Shown here one piece after another: positions 1 to 7,731 of a stretch of DNA of 14,090 nt (its first letter is position 1; each line of letters begins with the position of its first letter). The notes beneath the pieces were generated by a model. The model was given only the letters and a program-made list of their open reading frames with translations, made no database searches and was not told the DNA's origin. This stretch comes from CAYSEW01 sp964430245 (GTDB taxonomy: Bacteria > Bacteroidota > Bacteroidia > Flavobacteriales_D > Parvicellaceae). Both the position numbers and the translations under genes were made by a program. The stretch covers positions 1-14,090 of the forward strand of contig CAYSEW010000045.1 of assembly GCA_964430245.1 (NCBI GenBank), read 5' to 3'.

Positions 1-108
1 AATAAGTATAAAATTATTGATCAGGTCAGGGTCAATGAAGTTGCTAGATCAATATTAAAGGAGGAGAATTGTAATGTCTTATACTATAAATCCACTCAGC
101 ATGCTTGA
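1..108 (+). CDS. 3' end of an upstream gene, probably the catalytic M16 zinc peptidase of a pair (partial)
   Basis: Frame 1 is open from the window edge to a TGA at 106-108 and gives 35 residues ending in STQHA. The tail pattern (VNEVARSIL, then acidic/Asn residues, then NVLYYKS) resembles the end of M16 (pitrilysin-family) peptidases, where a helix leads into a last strand. The next gene starts inside this one, at 74, and is an M16 protein without the zinc motif. In Bacteroidota such genes often come as a catalytic plus non-catalytic pair, so this fragment is inferred to be the catalytic partner. The active site lies outside the window, so this rests on tail similarity and context. Confidence 0.6.
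   Translation, partial: NKYKIIDQVRVNEVARSILKEENCNVLYYKSTQHA
57..66 (+). promoter_or_regulatory. Shine-Dalgarno-like site for the M16 gene
   Basis: AAAGGAGGAG lies 7 bases before the ATG at 74, inside the end of the preceding gene. It is the strongest purine-rich ribosome-site match I noticed in the window, where most starts have none. It favours 74 over 101 as the start. It may be coincidental, because it also encodes Lys-Glu-Glu. Confidence 0.45.
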
Positions 109-1381
109 TAGAAAAAAAGCACCATATACAAGCCAGGTAAGTGATCTTAGTATTCAATACCCTAAGTGTCAAAAATTAGATAATGGCATTGAGGTTACGT
201 TATTAAAAATGGGGACACAGGAGGTAGTTCATGTAGAATTTATATTTAAAATAGGAATGTCTCAGTCTGATAATTTTGTTATTCCTACACTGGCTACAGA
301 CTTGATAAGTACAGCGTCTAAAAAGTTTTCTTCTGGAGAAATAGCCGAAAAAGTTGATTATTATGGGGCGTTCCTAGATTCAAGTGTAAGTATGGATTTT
401 ATTACCTTTTCAGTTTTCAGCTTAACTAAATATTTAGAAGAAGTGCTTATGATTTTTAAGGAGGCACTAGTTCATGTTGTATATGAAGAAGTGGATGTTG
501 AGCTTTTACTAAAAAATAATAAGGAAAAATTAAAAACAGATCTTGAAAAAGTTCAATTTTTGTGTTTACAGGAATTTAATAAATTAATTTTTAAAGGTCA
601 TCCATATGGTAACTTTATTGAGTTTAAGGATTTCTCAGGTGTAAATTATAAAATGTTAGAAAAATTCCATGCTAAATCTTTCAATTCAGACTTGCTAAAT
701 ATTATTGTGTCAGGAAATTTTGATAATAATATATATGAGCTAATAAATAGTTTATTTGGAAATTGGAATGGAGTTACTCATTTAAATGAGCATGTTAAAC
801 TTGATAGCTCTAACCCGAAAAAGGTATATATTACTAAAAAGAATGCAGTTCAATCTGCATTAAGAATTGGAAAAGTAATAGATATTGAATATGGTTCATA
901 TGAATATGTTGTTTTTAAAGTTTTAAATACAGTTTTAGGAGGGTATTTTGGTTCTAGGTTAATGTCAAATTTAAGGGAAGAAAAGGGATATACATATGGA
1001 ATAAATTCTTCTGTTATTTCTTATGATCTGGCTACTTTTTTTGTTATTTCTTCTGAAATTAAAGGAGATGCTGAAAGAGAAGCTTTAAATGAAATTTATA
1101 AAGAAATAACAACTTTAAGAGAAACCCTTCTTTCAGATGAAGAGTTAAATACAGTTAAGAATTACATGTTAGGTAGTTTGCTTAAATCAATTGATGGACC
1201 ATTTTTAGTTGCTGAGCAGCTAAAGTTGTTTAAATTAAAAGGATTAGAGCTAGATTATTTAAATAAGTTTTACGAAATGATCCAGAATGTTACTGTAGCT
1301 CAATTATTGGATTGTGCTATTAAATATTTAGATGTAAATTCTTTATCTGAAGTTGTCGTTGGAAATGGAGGCAACAAATAG
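74..1381 (+). CDS. M16-family peptidase-like protein, non-catalytic subunit
   Basis: The protein has 435 residues, the usual length of a two-domain M16 subunit. The N-terminal half begins with the family pattern LDNGIEV (36-42) and GTQEVVHVEFIFKIG (47-61). Where an active enzyme has the zinc-binding HxxEH helix (about residues 65-85), this one has only NFVIPTLATDLIST, so the metal site is absent. The C-terminal domain keeps the family's substrate-groove signature GGYFGSRLMSNLREEKGYTYGI (289-310, with the R/Y pair). It is therefore likely the structural half of a heterodimer whose active half is encoded immediately upstream; the two frames overlap by 35 bases, suggesting translational coupling. 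The start at 74 is preceded by AAAGGAGGAG at 57-66, good spacing for a ribosome site, although that stretch also codes Lys-Glu-Glu upstream. ATG at 101 is an alternative start. No signal peptide is obvious. The function of the pair is unproven. Confidence 0.85.
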   Translation: MSYTINPLSMLDRKKAPYTSQVSDLSIQYPKCQKLDNGIEVTLLKMGTQEVVHVEFIFKIGMSQSDNFVIPTLATDLISTASKKFSSGEIAEKVDYYGAFLDSSVSMDFITFSVFSLTKYLEEVLMIFKEALVHVVYEEVDVELLLKNNKEKLKTDLEKVQFLCLQEFNKLIFKGHPYGNFIEFKDFSGVNYKMLEKFHAKSFNSDLLNIIVSGNFDNNIYELINSLFGNWNGVTHLNEHVKLDSSNPKKVYITKKNAVQSALRIGKVIDIEYGSYEYVVFKVLNTVLGGYFGSRLMSNLREEKGYTYGINSSVISYDLATFFVISSEIKGDAEREALNEIYKEITTLRETLLSDEELNTVKNYMLGSLLKSIDGPFLVAEQLKLFKLKGLELDYLNKFYEMIQNVTVAQLLDCAIKYLDVNSLSEVVVGNGGNK

Positions 1382-1405
1382 AAAGGATATTCGTTTTTTC
1401 TAAAA

Positions 1406-4400
1406 ATGCATAAAGATTTTAAATATCAATTAGTTAGGTTAAAATCCAACATACTTCATTATGTAATGTTGTGCTTAATTATTTTGACTTCTATTACTAT
1501 AAATGCAAATCATATTGTTGGAGGAAACCTAACATGGGCATGTCTGGGTACTGGAGAATATGTTTTTCAAGTAAAATTAACTATTGATTGTAATGCTAAT
1601 GTTGGACAACCTGGAGTAAATCAGATAAAGGTTTGGAATCACCCTACTATTTCATCCATTAATGTATCTTATGTAAGTGAAACAGACCTCTCTCCCAATT
1701 GTAATGTTGTATCAGGTGGCCCTCTAGCTTTATCCTGTAATACCCCCTTGCCTGGAACATTAAAAGAATTTTTATATCAGAGTGCCCCAATTTCAATTAC
1801 AGGGGTACCTCCAGTCCAGGGTTTTCATTTTACTTATAGTAATTTTTCAAGAGGAAATGCTATAGATAATATTACGAACCCTACTTCAACTGGAATAACT
1901 TTACATGCTTCAATGTATGCATACAATGGGCTGGATGCTTCTCCATGTTTTGATTCTTCTCCTGATTTTTTAACAGATCCACTTAATACTGTTTGTCAAG
2001 GAAGTGAATTGGATTTTTCTTTAGGAGCTATTGATGTAGACAGTGATTCATTGGTTTATTCATTAACGGACCCTTTAAATGATGACCTAGTTTCTAACTA
2101 TAATCCACCTGTTGAACCTTCATTGATTCCATGGGGTGCAGGATATAATTCCAATAACCCTTTGCCAGGTATAGCTCTAAATCCTAATAATTTTGGTCCA
2201 GCTGTTGATCCCTTAACTGGATTGGTTTCTTTTGAAATACATACGCTAGGTTATTTTTTATTGACTGTTAAGGTAGAATCTTATAGGTGTGGGCAGAAAA
2301 TTTCAGTTGTTAATCAGGAAATGGTAGTTAATATAATGAACTGTTCCTTTGCAAATACGAGTCCAAGTATTTCTGTTAATGGTATTACTGGGAATACAGT
2401 TACTGTAAATGCAGGAGATCTTGTAACGTTTTCTGTTGATGCAACAGATGGTGGACTTCTTCAGGATGGTTCGGCTCAAAATATAACTGTTTCTGCAGCG
2501 GGTGATATGTTTGGTGCTGGTTTTAGTAGTACAGTTACTGGCTGTGATAGGCCGCCTTGTGCAGTTATTAGCGGTGGACTACCTCAAAATGGGACTGGGA
2601 ATCTTATAGCTGATTTTTCATGGCAAACTTCATGTGATCATGTTGCTTTTAATTGTGATGAACCACAACATACTTATTATTTTAACTTTACTGCAACAGA
2701 TGATGTTTGTGAGATTCCAATGTATGGTGCAACTACAGTGGAAGTAAAAGTCTTAAATTTACCACCTACAGATGAACCTGAATTGAGATGTCTTTCAGTT
2801 GACCCATTTGGCAATGTAGATGTGACCTGGATTCCTGTAGATGATCCTTTGGGGTCTTTTTTAGAGTATAGGATATATGCTTCATCAGGCGGTTCATTTA
2901 ATCTTATTGGTACAGAATCGAATAGATTAAATACTGTATTTACTCATACTGGAGCTAATGCACAATTAGGCCCTGTTAGTTATGTTGTTTCTTCAATTTC
3001 TGACTGCAGTGGAGCAACAGAGAAATTTTCTTTAGACACTTTGAATACAATATTTTTAGATGTTGTTAACCCATCTAATGGTACTGCTGTTTTACAATGG
3101 AACCATATGTCTAATCCAATCCTTTCTACAGCTAACAATTATTATTATATCTACATGGAATATCCAACAGGGAGTTGGCAATTAATCGATTCAGTAGAAA
3201 CATCAATTTCATCTTATTTAGATACTATTGATATTTGTGATGCATTTATCAATTATCAAATAACTTTAACCGACCAATCTGGATGTGTTAACCATTCTAA
3301 TATTAATGGTGATCAATTTCAGGATGTACTACCACCAGATATTCCTGTTATTACTTATGTTAGTGTTGATACGATCAGTAATAATGCTTATGTCGAATGG
3401 AACCCAACAAATTCTCAAGATACTTATGCTTATATTATATCACAGAATATTAATGGATTTTGGCAGATAATTGATACTGTTTATGGCTATAATAATACAA
3501 GCTATTTAAATACAAATACTTCAAATGTTAATGCTCAAATAGACATGTATGGTATTGCAGCTTTTGATAGTTGTATTAGTGTTAATCCTAATACAAGTCC
3601 TGTTGGAATTCCTCATAGAACTATTTTATTGGAGACAGCATTGAATATTTGCGATCTTTCTGTTGATCTTAATTGGAATACTTATTCTAATTGGATCAAT
3701 GGTGTTGATTTCTATAATTTGTATTATTCAGAAAATGGTGGAAATTGGAATATGTTAGCTCAATTAAATGCTAATGATAGTGTTTATCAGCATTTAAATG
3801 TAAATCCTCAGTCTACTTATAGCTATATAGTAGAAGCTATTGAAAATGGAAGTGAAAAATCTATTTCGAATATTGCCAACAGGTTTATTCATCAGCCACC
3901 ACTGCCTTCTTTTTCTTATTTACAGTCGGTAACTGTTGTAAATGATGAAGATATAGAAGTAAGGTATCATGCAGATGAGAATGTAGATGTTTCTGGTTAT
4001 AAATTATTCAGATCTGATGATGAAGGTGCTAATTTTGATTTTATTGAATTTACTTCTAATATCACTAATCCAATACTGTTTTTTGATCAGGATGTAGAAC
4101 CTGATATGAAGCATTACTTTTATAAGGTTAGTGTAGTAGATAGTTGTCAACGAACAATAAGTACTTCTAATATTGGGAAGTCAATTTTATTAAAAGCAGA
4201 AAGTGAAACAGGTACATTGATAAATCAGCTAGATTGGACCAATTATATGCAATGGGATGGAGCTGTAGATAGATATGATATTTATAGGAAAGTAAATGGC
4301 GTTTATGAACTTTCTCCTATAGCAAATGTTTCTGCAGGGATTTTAGAATACAATGATGATGTGGATCCATTTATTGGTACAGATGCAGATGGACATTTTT

Positions 4401-4765
4401 GTTATAAAATAATAGCTCATGAACAATTAAATAGCTATGGAATTATGGAATCCAGTGAATCCAATGAAGTATGTACAGATCAGGATCCTATTATTTTTGT
4501 TCCTAATGCAATCTATATAGATGGAATTAATAATACCTGGAAACCAGTAGTGAATTTAATGGACTTTACTGACTATCATGTTTATGTGTACAACAGATTA
4601 AATCATTTGGTTTATGAAACTACCGATAAGTTTGAGTCATGGGATGGAACTTATTCAGATAAAAATACGCTAGTGCCGTTAGGTGTTTATGTCTATTTTG
4701 TTGAGTTTAAAAATGGAAGAGGAGATTTTTTTAGAAAACAGGGACATATAACTGTTATAAGATAA
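1406..4765 (+). CDS. Large secreted multidomain protein with T9SS type B (gliding-motility-associated) C-terminal sorting domain
   Basis: The protein has 1119 residues. Residues 1-34 form a signal peptide: a basic start, a hydrophobic run around 16-31, and likely cleavage after ITINA. The mature N-terminus (HIVGGNLTWACLGTGEY, from about 36) and the cysteine-containing beta-rich region to about 450 resemble the opening domains of other large Bacteroidota adhesin-like proteins. About six fibronectin-III-like repeats of roughly 95 residues follow, starting near 457, 550, 645, 740, 835 and 930. Most carry an early W (VTW, LQW, VEW, LNW, LDW) and a YxIY/YNLYY-like strand. Residues 1030-1119 match the type B sorting domain: FVPNAI, W1045-K-P, VYNR, WDGTY, PLGVYVYFVEF and terminal GHITVIR. 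It is expected to cross the outer membrane by T9SS and be released or attached at the surface, perhaps in adhesion; the ligand is unknown. It starts 24 bases after the M16 stop, so co-transcription is possible. Confidence 0.88.
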   Translation: MHKDFKYQLVRLKSNILHYVMLCLIILTSITINANHIVGGNLTWACLGTGEYVFQVKLTIDCNANVGQPGVNQIKVWNHPTISSINVSYVSETDLSPNCNVVSGGPLALSCNTPLPGTLKEFLYQSAPISITGVPPVQGFHFTYSNFSRGNAIDNITNPTSTGITLHASMYAYNGLDASPCFDSSPDFLTDPLNTVCQGSELDFSLGAIDVDSDSLVYSLTDPLNDDLVSNYNPPVEPSLIPWGAGYNSNNPLPGIALNPNNFGPAVDPLTGLVSFEIHTLGYFLLTVKVESYRCGQKISVVNQEMVVNIMNCSFANTSPSISVNGITGNTVTVNAGDLVTFSVDATDGGLLQDGSAQNITVSAAGDMFGAGFSSTVTGCDRPPCAVISGGLPQNGTGNLIADFSWQTSCDHVAFNCDEPQHTYYFNFTATDDVCEIPMYGATTVEVKVLNLPPTDEPELRCLSVDPFGNVDVTWIPVDDPLGSFLEYRIYASSGGSFNLIGTESNRLNTVFTHTGANAQLGPVSYVVSSISDCSGATEKFSLDTLNTIFLDVVNPSNGTAVLQWNHMSNPILSTANNYYYIYMEYPTGSWQLIDSVETSISSYLDTIDICDAFINYQITLTDQSGCVNHSNINGDQFQDVLPPDIPVITYVSVDTISNNAYVEWNPTNSQDTYAYIISQNINGFWQIIDTVYGYNNTSYLNTNTSNVNAQIDMYGIAAFDSCISVNPNTSPVGIPHRTILLETALNICDLSVDLNWNTYSNWINGVDFYNLYYSENGGNWNMLAQLNANDSVYQHLNVNPQSTYSYIVEAIENGSEKSISNIANRFIHQPPLPSFSYLQSVTVVNDEDIEVRYHADENVDVSGYKLFRSDDEGANFDFIEFTSNITNPILFFDQDVEPDMKHYFYKVSVVDSCQRTISTSNIGKSILLKAESETGTLINQLDWTNYMQWDGAVDRYDIYRKVNGVYELSPIANVSAGILEYNDDVDPFIGTDADGHFCYKIIAHEQLNSYGIMESSESNEVCTDQDPIIFVPNAIYIDGINNTWKPVVNLMDFTDYHVYVYNRLNHLVYETTDKFESWDGTYSDKNTLVPLGVYVYFVEFKNGRGDFFRKQGHITVIR

Positions 4766-4766
4766 A

Positions 4767-6026
4767 TCAGGTCTTTTGTTTTTTCTTTTTAGCTGCGGGG
4801 AAAAGTATATTATTAAGTATTAGTCTATATCCTGGAGAATTTGGATATAAATTAAGGTCGGTAGGAGGGTCATTGACAAAATGCTTATAGTCTTCAGGGT
4901 CATGACCACCATAAAAAGTCCATTGTCCTTTTCCAAATTCACCATGTATGTACCTTGCAGTTCCTAAGGCTTTGTTCTCACCCATTATAAGTACATTAGA
5001 TTTTATATGGTTTTTTTTAAAGTCAGTAGTTTGACCCATAAACCCTTTGATGATTTTAGTATGATTTTGACACAGCATAGTAGGTACGATGTCCCATTTA
5101 GCTGAGAATTCAAAAAGTGAAAATTTATCTTGAGATTCAGGAATCCTATGAAGCTCTGTTCCGTCTATTGATGAGAATTCATATTCTAAAGGGTTGTTAA
5201 TTAGCTTAAAATTCTTGAATGCAAATGTTTTATTGTAATCTAATTTATTTTGGGCGCCTGGATCAGATGGATCTCCGTCATACATATGGTCACAGATATC
5301 AATACCTTCTGCGGATAGAGCAATGTCATATGAGTCTGTTCCAGAACACATGGTAAACAAGAAACCTCCACCAACTGTAAAGTTTTTGATCTTCGTGGCT
5401 ACTCCAAGTTTTAATTGTGAGGCTTTATCAAATCCAAGTTCAATAGCCATTTGCTCTGTTTCTCTTTGTTGCTGAATATACCATTGAGCGTTTCTGTAAT
5501 TCCTGTAAAATTTGCCATATTGACCAGTAAAATCTTCATGATGAAGGTGAAGCCAGTCGTATTTCATTAATTCATCATTGATGACTTCTCTGTCATAGAC
5601 TTTATCATAGGGAATTTCAGCATATGTTAATACCAATGTAACAGCATCATCCCAAGGTTGTTTTCCATCAGGGGTATATACTGCTATTTTTGGTGCTTTT
5701 TGTAATTTAACTACTTCTTGATTGACTTCAGGGTCAGCAATTTCCATTTTAATTTGAGAAGCTTGAACATCGGCTATAATTTCATAGGATACACCCCTTA
5801 TAATACACTCTTCCTCAATAGTTTGGTAATGAGATATCATAAAGCTTCCTCCTCGATAGTTTAAAAGCCACTCTACTTCAATGTCATTTTGTAGTACCCA
5901 ATAAGCAATCCCATATGCTTTTAAATGATTTTTTTGGGAATTTTCATCCATGGGGATTATTATTTTATTTCCCCATGTGCATAATGAGATAAGGCTGAAA
6001 ATTAAACAAAGAAAAATATTTTTCAT
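4767..6026 (-). CDS. Secreted protein of unknown function, the family often labelled 'asparagine synthetase B' in Bacteroidota
   Basis: The protein has 419 residues with an N-terminal signal peptide (MKNIFLCLIFSLISLCTWG, cleavage near 19). The mature start KIIIPMDENSQKNHLKAYG is the hallmark of a Bacteroidota family that, as I recall, databases call asparagine synthetase B. The sequence does not support that enzyme: there is no N-terminal Cys2 for a glutaminase domain, and the only SGGxDS-like string is MCSGTDS at 226-232. That string sits in GGGFLFTMCSGTDS (219-232), which looks more like the nucleophile elbow of class I glutamine-amidotransferase or ThuA-like folds (Cys227), with a candidate histidine in YGGHDPEDY (372-380). 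WLHLHHEDFTGQYGKFYRNYRNAQW (158-182) is another striking block. The C-terminus is a lysine-rich tail (AAKKKKQKT). It lies 49 bases downstream of dnaB, same strand. The family call is firm; the fold and chemistry are my inference. Confidence 0.75.
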   Translation of the reverse strand: MKNIFLCLIFSLISLCTWGNKIIIPMDENSQKNHLKAYGIAYWVLQNDIEVEWLLNYRGGSFMISHYQTIEEECIIRGVSYEIIADVQASQIKMEIADPEVNQEVVKLQKAPKIAVYTPDGKQPWDDAVTLVLTYAEIPYDKVYDREVINDELMKYDWLHLHHEDFTGQYGKFYRNYRNAQWYIQQQRETEQMAIELGFDKASQLKLGVATKIKNFTVGGGFLFTMCSGTDSYDIALSAEGIDICDHMYDGDPSDPGAQNKLDYNKTFAFKNFKLINNPLEYEFSSIDGTELHRIPESQDKFSLFEFSAKWDIVPTMLCQNHTKIIKGFMGQTTDFKKNHIKSNVLIMGENKALGTARYIHGEFGKGQWTFYGGHDPEDYKHFVNDPPTDLNLYPNSPGYRLILNNILFPAAKKKKQKT

Positions 6027-6051
6027 ATTGAAAAAGGTGCAATAACTATGC

Positions 6052-6059
6052 TAAAGATA
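6052..6059 (-). promoter_or_regulatory. Weak candidate -7 box for the secreted protein gene downstream of dnaB
   Basis: Read on the minus strand this is TATCTTTA, one base off the Bacteroidota consensus TAnnTTTG, 25 bases before the ATG at 6026. No clear -33 TTTG was seen. The gene may instead be read through from dnaB. Confidence 0.2.
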
Positions 6060-6075
6060 CAATAAATGGTATTTC

Positions 6076-7638
6076 TTAGAAAGGACCATCATCATCATCA
6101 ATAGAATCATCTATTAGATCGTCATTCATTTTAGATTGAACTGTATAGGTTCCGCCTGCTGATTCACTAAAATCTTCATTAGGCTGAAGAGATCCACCTG
6201 TGACAAAATCATCCTGATCAAAGCTGTCAAGATTACTGAATTTAGCATATTTACCAATGAATCTTAATCGAATATCTTTAAGGGATCCATTCCGATGTTT
6301 AGCTACAATCATTTCTCCCTGACTGTTGCAAGGAGTTCCATCTGGCCATTCGGTAAGCCCATAATATTCTGGACGATAAATAAAAGTAACAATATCTGCA
6401 TCCTGTTCAATCGCTCCAGAATCACGGAGATCTGAAAGCATTGGTCTTTTGTCGCCTCCTCTATTTTCTACAGATCTGCTTAACTGAGATAATGCAATTA
6501 TAGGTACATCTAATTCTTTTGCTATTTCTTTAATTGATCTTGAAATATTACTAATCTCTTGCTCTCTATTTCCACCTTTTCCTCCAGATGACATTAATTG
6601 TAAGTAATCAATGATGATTAATTGAATATTATGCTGCTGCTTTAACCTTCTGCACTTTGCACGTAATTCAAAGATGGATAGTGCAGGGGTGTCATCAATA
6701 AATAACGGGGCTTCTTGTAATTTTTTGGTTCGTTGAAAAAATTGCTCAAATTCTTTTTTGGTGAATTTTCCTCTTCTTATGTCTTCTGCAGGAATTTCAG
6801 CTTCACCCGAAATAAGACGATTAACTAATTGCACAGAGCTCATCTCAAGTGAAAATATAGCTACAGGATGCTGGTAATCAACTGCAACATTTCTTGCCAT
6901 GGATAATACAAATGCTGTTTTACCCATACCTGGTCTAGCAGCAATCACTACCATGTCAGATCTTTGCCATCCTGATGTAATCCTGTCTAATTCTGAAAAG
7001 CCCGTTGCAATTCCATTGATGCCATCCTCTCTGTTCATGGCACCTTCAATTTCTTTTTTAGCTTTTAGAATAAGACTGGTCATATTCTGATAATCCTTTC
7101 TAATATTTCCTTCTGCAACTGCAAATAATTCACTTTCTGCTTCATCAAGCAGGTTAAATACATCTGTAGTTTCGTCATAGGCTTGCTGAATCACTTTACC
7201 AGAGATTCTTATTAGCTCACGCATAATATATTTTTGCACAATAATTCTTGCGTGGGCTTCAGTATGTGCAGATGATGCTACTCTATTAGTTAGCTGAGAA
7301 ATGTAAAAAGGACCTCCTATGTTGTCCAATTCTCCTTTGGTTCTTAATCTTTGAGTAACAGTAAGGATGTCAATACTTTCTGATTCAGAAAATAATTCTT
7401 GAATTGCTTCATATATTTTCTTATGGGCATCTTTATAAAAAATATCTGGTCTATGGAGTATGTCTATCACATCATTTAATGGACCTTTTTCAAGCATTAG
7501 GGCACCAAGAATTGCTTCTTCAAGATCTACTGCTTGGGGTGGTAATTTACCAGCTCCAACAATATTTGAATCCATTGGTTTGATAATCTTCCTTATGGAT
7601 TTAGGATCATTTTTAATATGCTCTAATGATTTTGACAT
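6076..7638 (-). CDS. dnaB: Replicative DNA helicase DnaB
   Basis: DnaB is the ring-shaped hexameric helicase that unwinds DNA at the replication fork and recruits primase. The protein has 520 residues, with a 30-residue lead-in and the N-terminal collar domain starting at KLPPQAVDLEEAILGALM (31-48), which is diagnostic. The RecA-like ATPase domain runs from about 205 to 470. It contains Walker A ARPGMGKTA (234-242), SLEMS (263-267), Walker B IIIDYLQLM (341-349), the H4 region SDLRDSGAIEQDAD (402-415) and the arginine-finger segment AKHRNG (446-451). There is no intein insertion. The tail after 470 is acidic and ends in DDDDGPF, as in some other Bacteroidota helicases. Start at 7638 is chosen because the lead-in length suits the family; Met22 (7575) is an alternative. 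It lies alone with an unrelated secreted-protein gene downstream, not in a replication operon. Confidence 0.97.
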   Translation of the reverse strand: MSKSLEHIKNDPKSIRKIIKPMDSNIVGAGKLPPQAVDLEEAILGALMLEKGPLNDVIDILHRPDIFYKDAHKKIYEAIQELFSESESIDILTVTQRLRTKGELDNIGGPFYISQLTNRVASSAHTEAHARIIVQKYIMRELIRISGKVIQQAYDETTDVFNLLDEAESELFAVAEGNIRKDYQNMTSLILKAKKEIEGAMNREDGINGIATGFSELDRITSGWQRSDMVVIAARPGMGKTAFVLSMARNVAVDYQHPVAIFSLEMSSVQLVNRLISGEAEIPAEDIRRGKFTKKEFEQFFQRTKKLQEAPLFIDDTPALSIFELRAKCRRLKQQHNIQLIIIDYLQLMSSGGKGGNREQEISNISRSIKEIAKELDVPIIALSQLSRSVENRGGDKRPMLSDLRDSGAIEQDADIVTFIYRPEYYGLTEWPDGTPCNSQGEMIVAKHRNGSLKDIRLRFIGKYAKFSNLDSFDQDDFVTGGSLQPNEDFSESAGGTYTVQSKMNDDLIDDSIDDDDGPF

Positions 7639-7642
7639 ACAC

Positions 7643-7650
7643 CAAAAGTA
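7643..7650 (-). promoter_or_regulatory. Candidate -7 promoter box for dnaB
   Basis: On the minus strand this reads TACTTTTG, a full match to the Bacteroidota TAnnTTTG box. Only 4 bases (GTGT) separate it from the dnaB ATG, so transcription from it would start at or next to the A of the ATG, giving a leaderless message. No -33 TTTG lies at the expected distance, so it is tentative. Confidence 0.35.
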
Positions 7651-7677
7651 CAGCTAAAAGAATGATTCATGAAGCTA

Positions 7678-7708
7678 TTTGACACTAAAAAGTTATTAAA
7701 TATTTTTA
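7678..7708 (+). promoter_or_regulatory. Candidate promoter for the lipoprotein gene
   Basis: TTTG at 7678-7681, a 19-base spacer, then TATTTTTA at 7701-7708 (one base off TAnnTTTG). The spacing matches the -33/-7 layout of the Bacteroidota primary sigma factor. It ends 23 bases before the ATG at 7732 and 32 before the preferred ATG at 7741. Confidence 0.45.
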
Positions 7709-7731
7709 TTAACAAATGTTAGTAATTTTAT

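Noticed and set aside
3285..3470. 61-codon frame inside the large T9SS protein gene
   Set aside because: It is out of frame within a continuous coding region and has a low-complexity Leu/Ile/Met composition.
5331..5350. PP-loop (SGGxDS) ATP-binding motif in the secreted protein, supporting asparagine synthetase
   Set aside because: The string is CSGTDS, lacks the second Gly of the consensus, has no accompanying synthetase domain and sits in an exported protein.
6076..7638. Intein or mobile insertion in dnaB, a common site for inteins
   Set aside because: Walker A to the arginine finger is contiguous, with normal family spacing and length.
6899..7657. Two plus-strand frames (6899-7090, 7460-7657) opposite dnaB
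   Set aside because: Both are antisense to conserved helicase motifs and have no recognisable product.
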